Shown: in pieces, positions 63,366 to 64,000 of the stretch
How positions within the stretch are numbered: the first letter of the stretch is position 1
How the letters are laid out: every line of letters begins with the position of its first letter
From: Ifrita kowaldi
Lineage: Eukaryota > Chordata > Aves > Passeriformes > Cinclosomatidae
Direction of reading: 5' to 3'
Assembly: GCA_013398055.1 (NCBI GenBank)
Contig: VZRS01001450.1
Span: 604,059-668,058 of the forward strand
DNA length: 64,000 bases
The notes under the pieces: model-generated
Database searches by the model: none
What the model saw: the letters and a program-made list of their open reading frames with translations, nothing else
What the model was told of the DNA's origin: nothing
Program-made: the position numbers and the translations under genes

Positions 63366-64000
63366 GAATCATAGAGTGGTTTGGGTTAGAAGTGACCTTA
63401 AAGAACATCTAGTTCCAGCCCTCCTGCTATAGGCAGAGATATCTTCCACTAGACCAGGTTGGTGAAAGTCCCGTCCAGGCTTGTCTGAACACTCCCAAGG
63501 ATGGGACATCCACAACTTCTCTCAGCAACCTGTTCCAGTCCATCACCACCCTCGCAGTAAAGTTTCTTTAAAATATCCAATCTAAACTGACCTCATTCAG
63601 TTTAAAGCCATTCCCCCTTGTCCTGTCACTACATGCCCTCGTAAAACGACTCTCTCCATCTTCCTTGTAGGTTCCCTTGTGGTACTGGAAGGTCACAACT
63701 GGATCACCCTGAAGCCTTCTCTTTTCCAGGCTGAACAATGACAACTCTCAGTCTTTCCTCATAGCAGAGGTGTTCCATCCCTCTGATTCTTTTTCAGGCC
63801 CTCCTCTGGACCTGTTCCAATAGGTCCATGTCCTTCCTGTGCTGGGGACCCCAGAGCTGGATGCAGCACTGCAGGTGGGGTCCCCAGCAGAGCAGAGGGG
63901 CAGAATCACGTCCCTGGCCCTGCCGGCCACACTGCTTTGGATGCAGACCTTTTTAAAGATGAGTACAACGTTTCCCCTTTTCCAGTCACACAGGACTTCA
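63366..64000 (-). mobile_element. CR1 LINE copy, minus strand, running off the window edge
   Basis: Begins with a typical CR1 3' end in reverse complement (TAGAATCATAGAGTGGTTTG, then TTCCAGCCCTCCTGCTATAG) and continues through CCACAACTTCTCTCAGCAAC, CCATTCCCCCTTGTCCTGTC and TCTGGATGCAGC-type blocks. From about 63946 it jumps to a segment matching the start of the reverse transcriptase (DWKRGNVVLI on the minus strand). An internal deletion or a second CR1 fragment is therefore present there. Confidence 0.9.

Noticed and set aside
1..64000. tRNA, rRNA, CRISPR or bacterial-type systems
   Set aside because: None was recognised. All sequence context is vertebrate nuclear intron with retroelements.

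Overview
The window is a gene-poor, AT-rich stretch of vertebrate nuclear DNA. It is almost certainly from a bird and probably a songbird. The evidence is the density of CR1 LINE copies (nine or more, on both strands, with the usual avian CR1 3' end near TGATTCTA) and several solo LTRs of the kind that are common in passerine genomes. There are no bacterial-type operons, CRISPR arrays or recognisable RNA genes.

The only protein-coding sequence I can support is one internal exon on the minus strand at 21848-22075. It encodes 76 residues of a RAB3-family small GTPase, best matched to RAB3C. It has a clean splice acceptor, a clean donor and intact P-loop and switch I motifs. The rest of the window is best read as RAB3C intron: positions below 21848 are downstream intron, and positions above 22075 are upstream intron or 5' flank. 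From general knowledge RAB3C is a synaptic-vesicle Rab of regulated exocytosis and lies next to PDE4D in amniotes, on the Z chromosome in chicken. I did not find the exon for the usual short RAB3C N-terminus. It may lie in the assembly gap at 31229-31860, beyond the window, or be too short to recognise.

Layout. 1-4740: intron containing a 1844-bp near-identical tandem duplication joined by a single N, with a CR1 inside it. 4741-19939: plain intron with a few microsatellites, one 163-bp CR1 tail and a perfect hairpin. 19940-20209: short solo LTR with 5-bp target-site duplication AACAA. 20620-23573: the RAB3C exon flanked by two CR1 copies in opposite orientations. 23574-30840: plain intron. 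30841-32340: GC- and CpG-rich island with an assembly gap and a 19-bp GC-rich minisatellite. 32341-38388: plain intron with a CR1 tail. 38389-39741: 1353-bp solo LTR with target-site duplication TGCAT. 42568-44735: long decayed CR1 covering endonuclease, reverse transcriptase and 3' UTR. 50603-50790: possible LTR remnant containing an N. 53522-54656: third solo LTR, about 1.1 kb. 60341-61220: CR1 with a small LTR-like insertion. 63150-64000: CR1 fragments in opposite orientations.

Most open reading frames in the window are chance frames, frames through the N gap, or antisense frames inside CR1 and LTR copies, and are not annotated as genes. I found no convincing undescribed biological system. 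The most useful second looks are the N-joined duplication (probable assembly artefact), the CpG island with gap and minisatellite, and the regulatory-motif-rich solo LTR at 38.4 kb.
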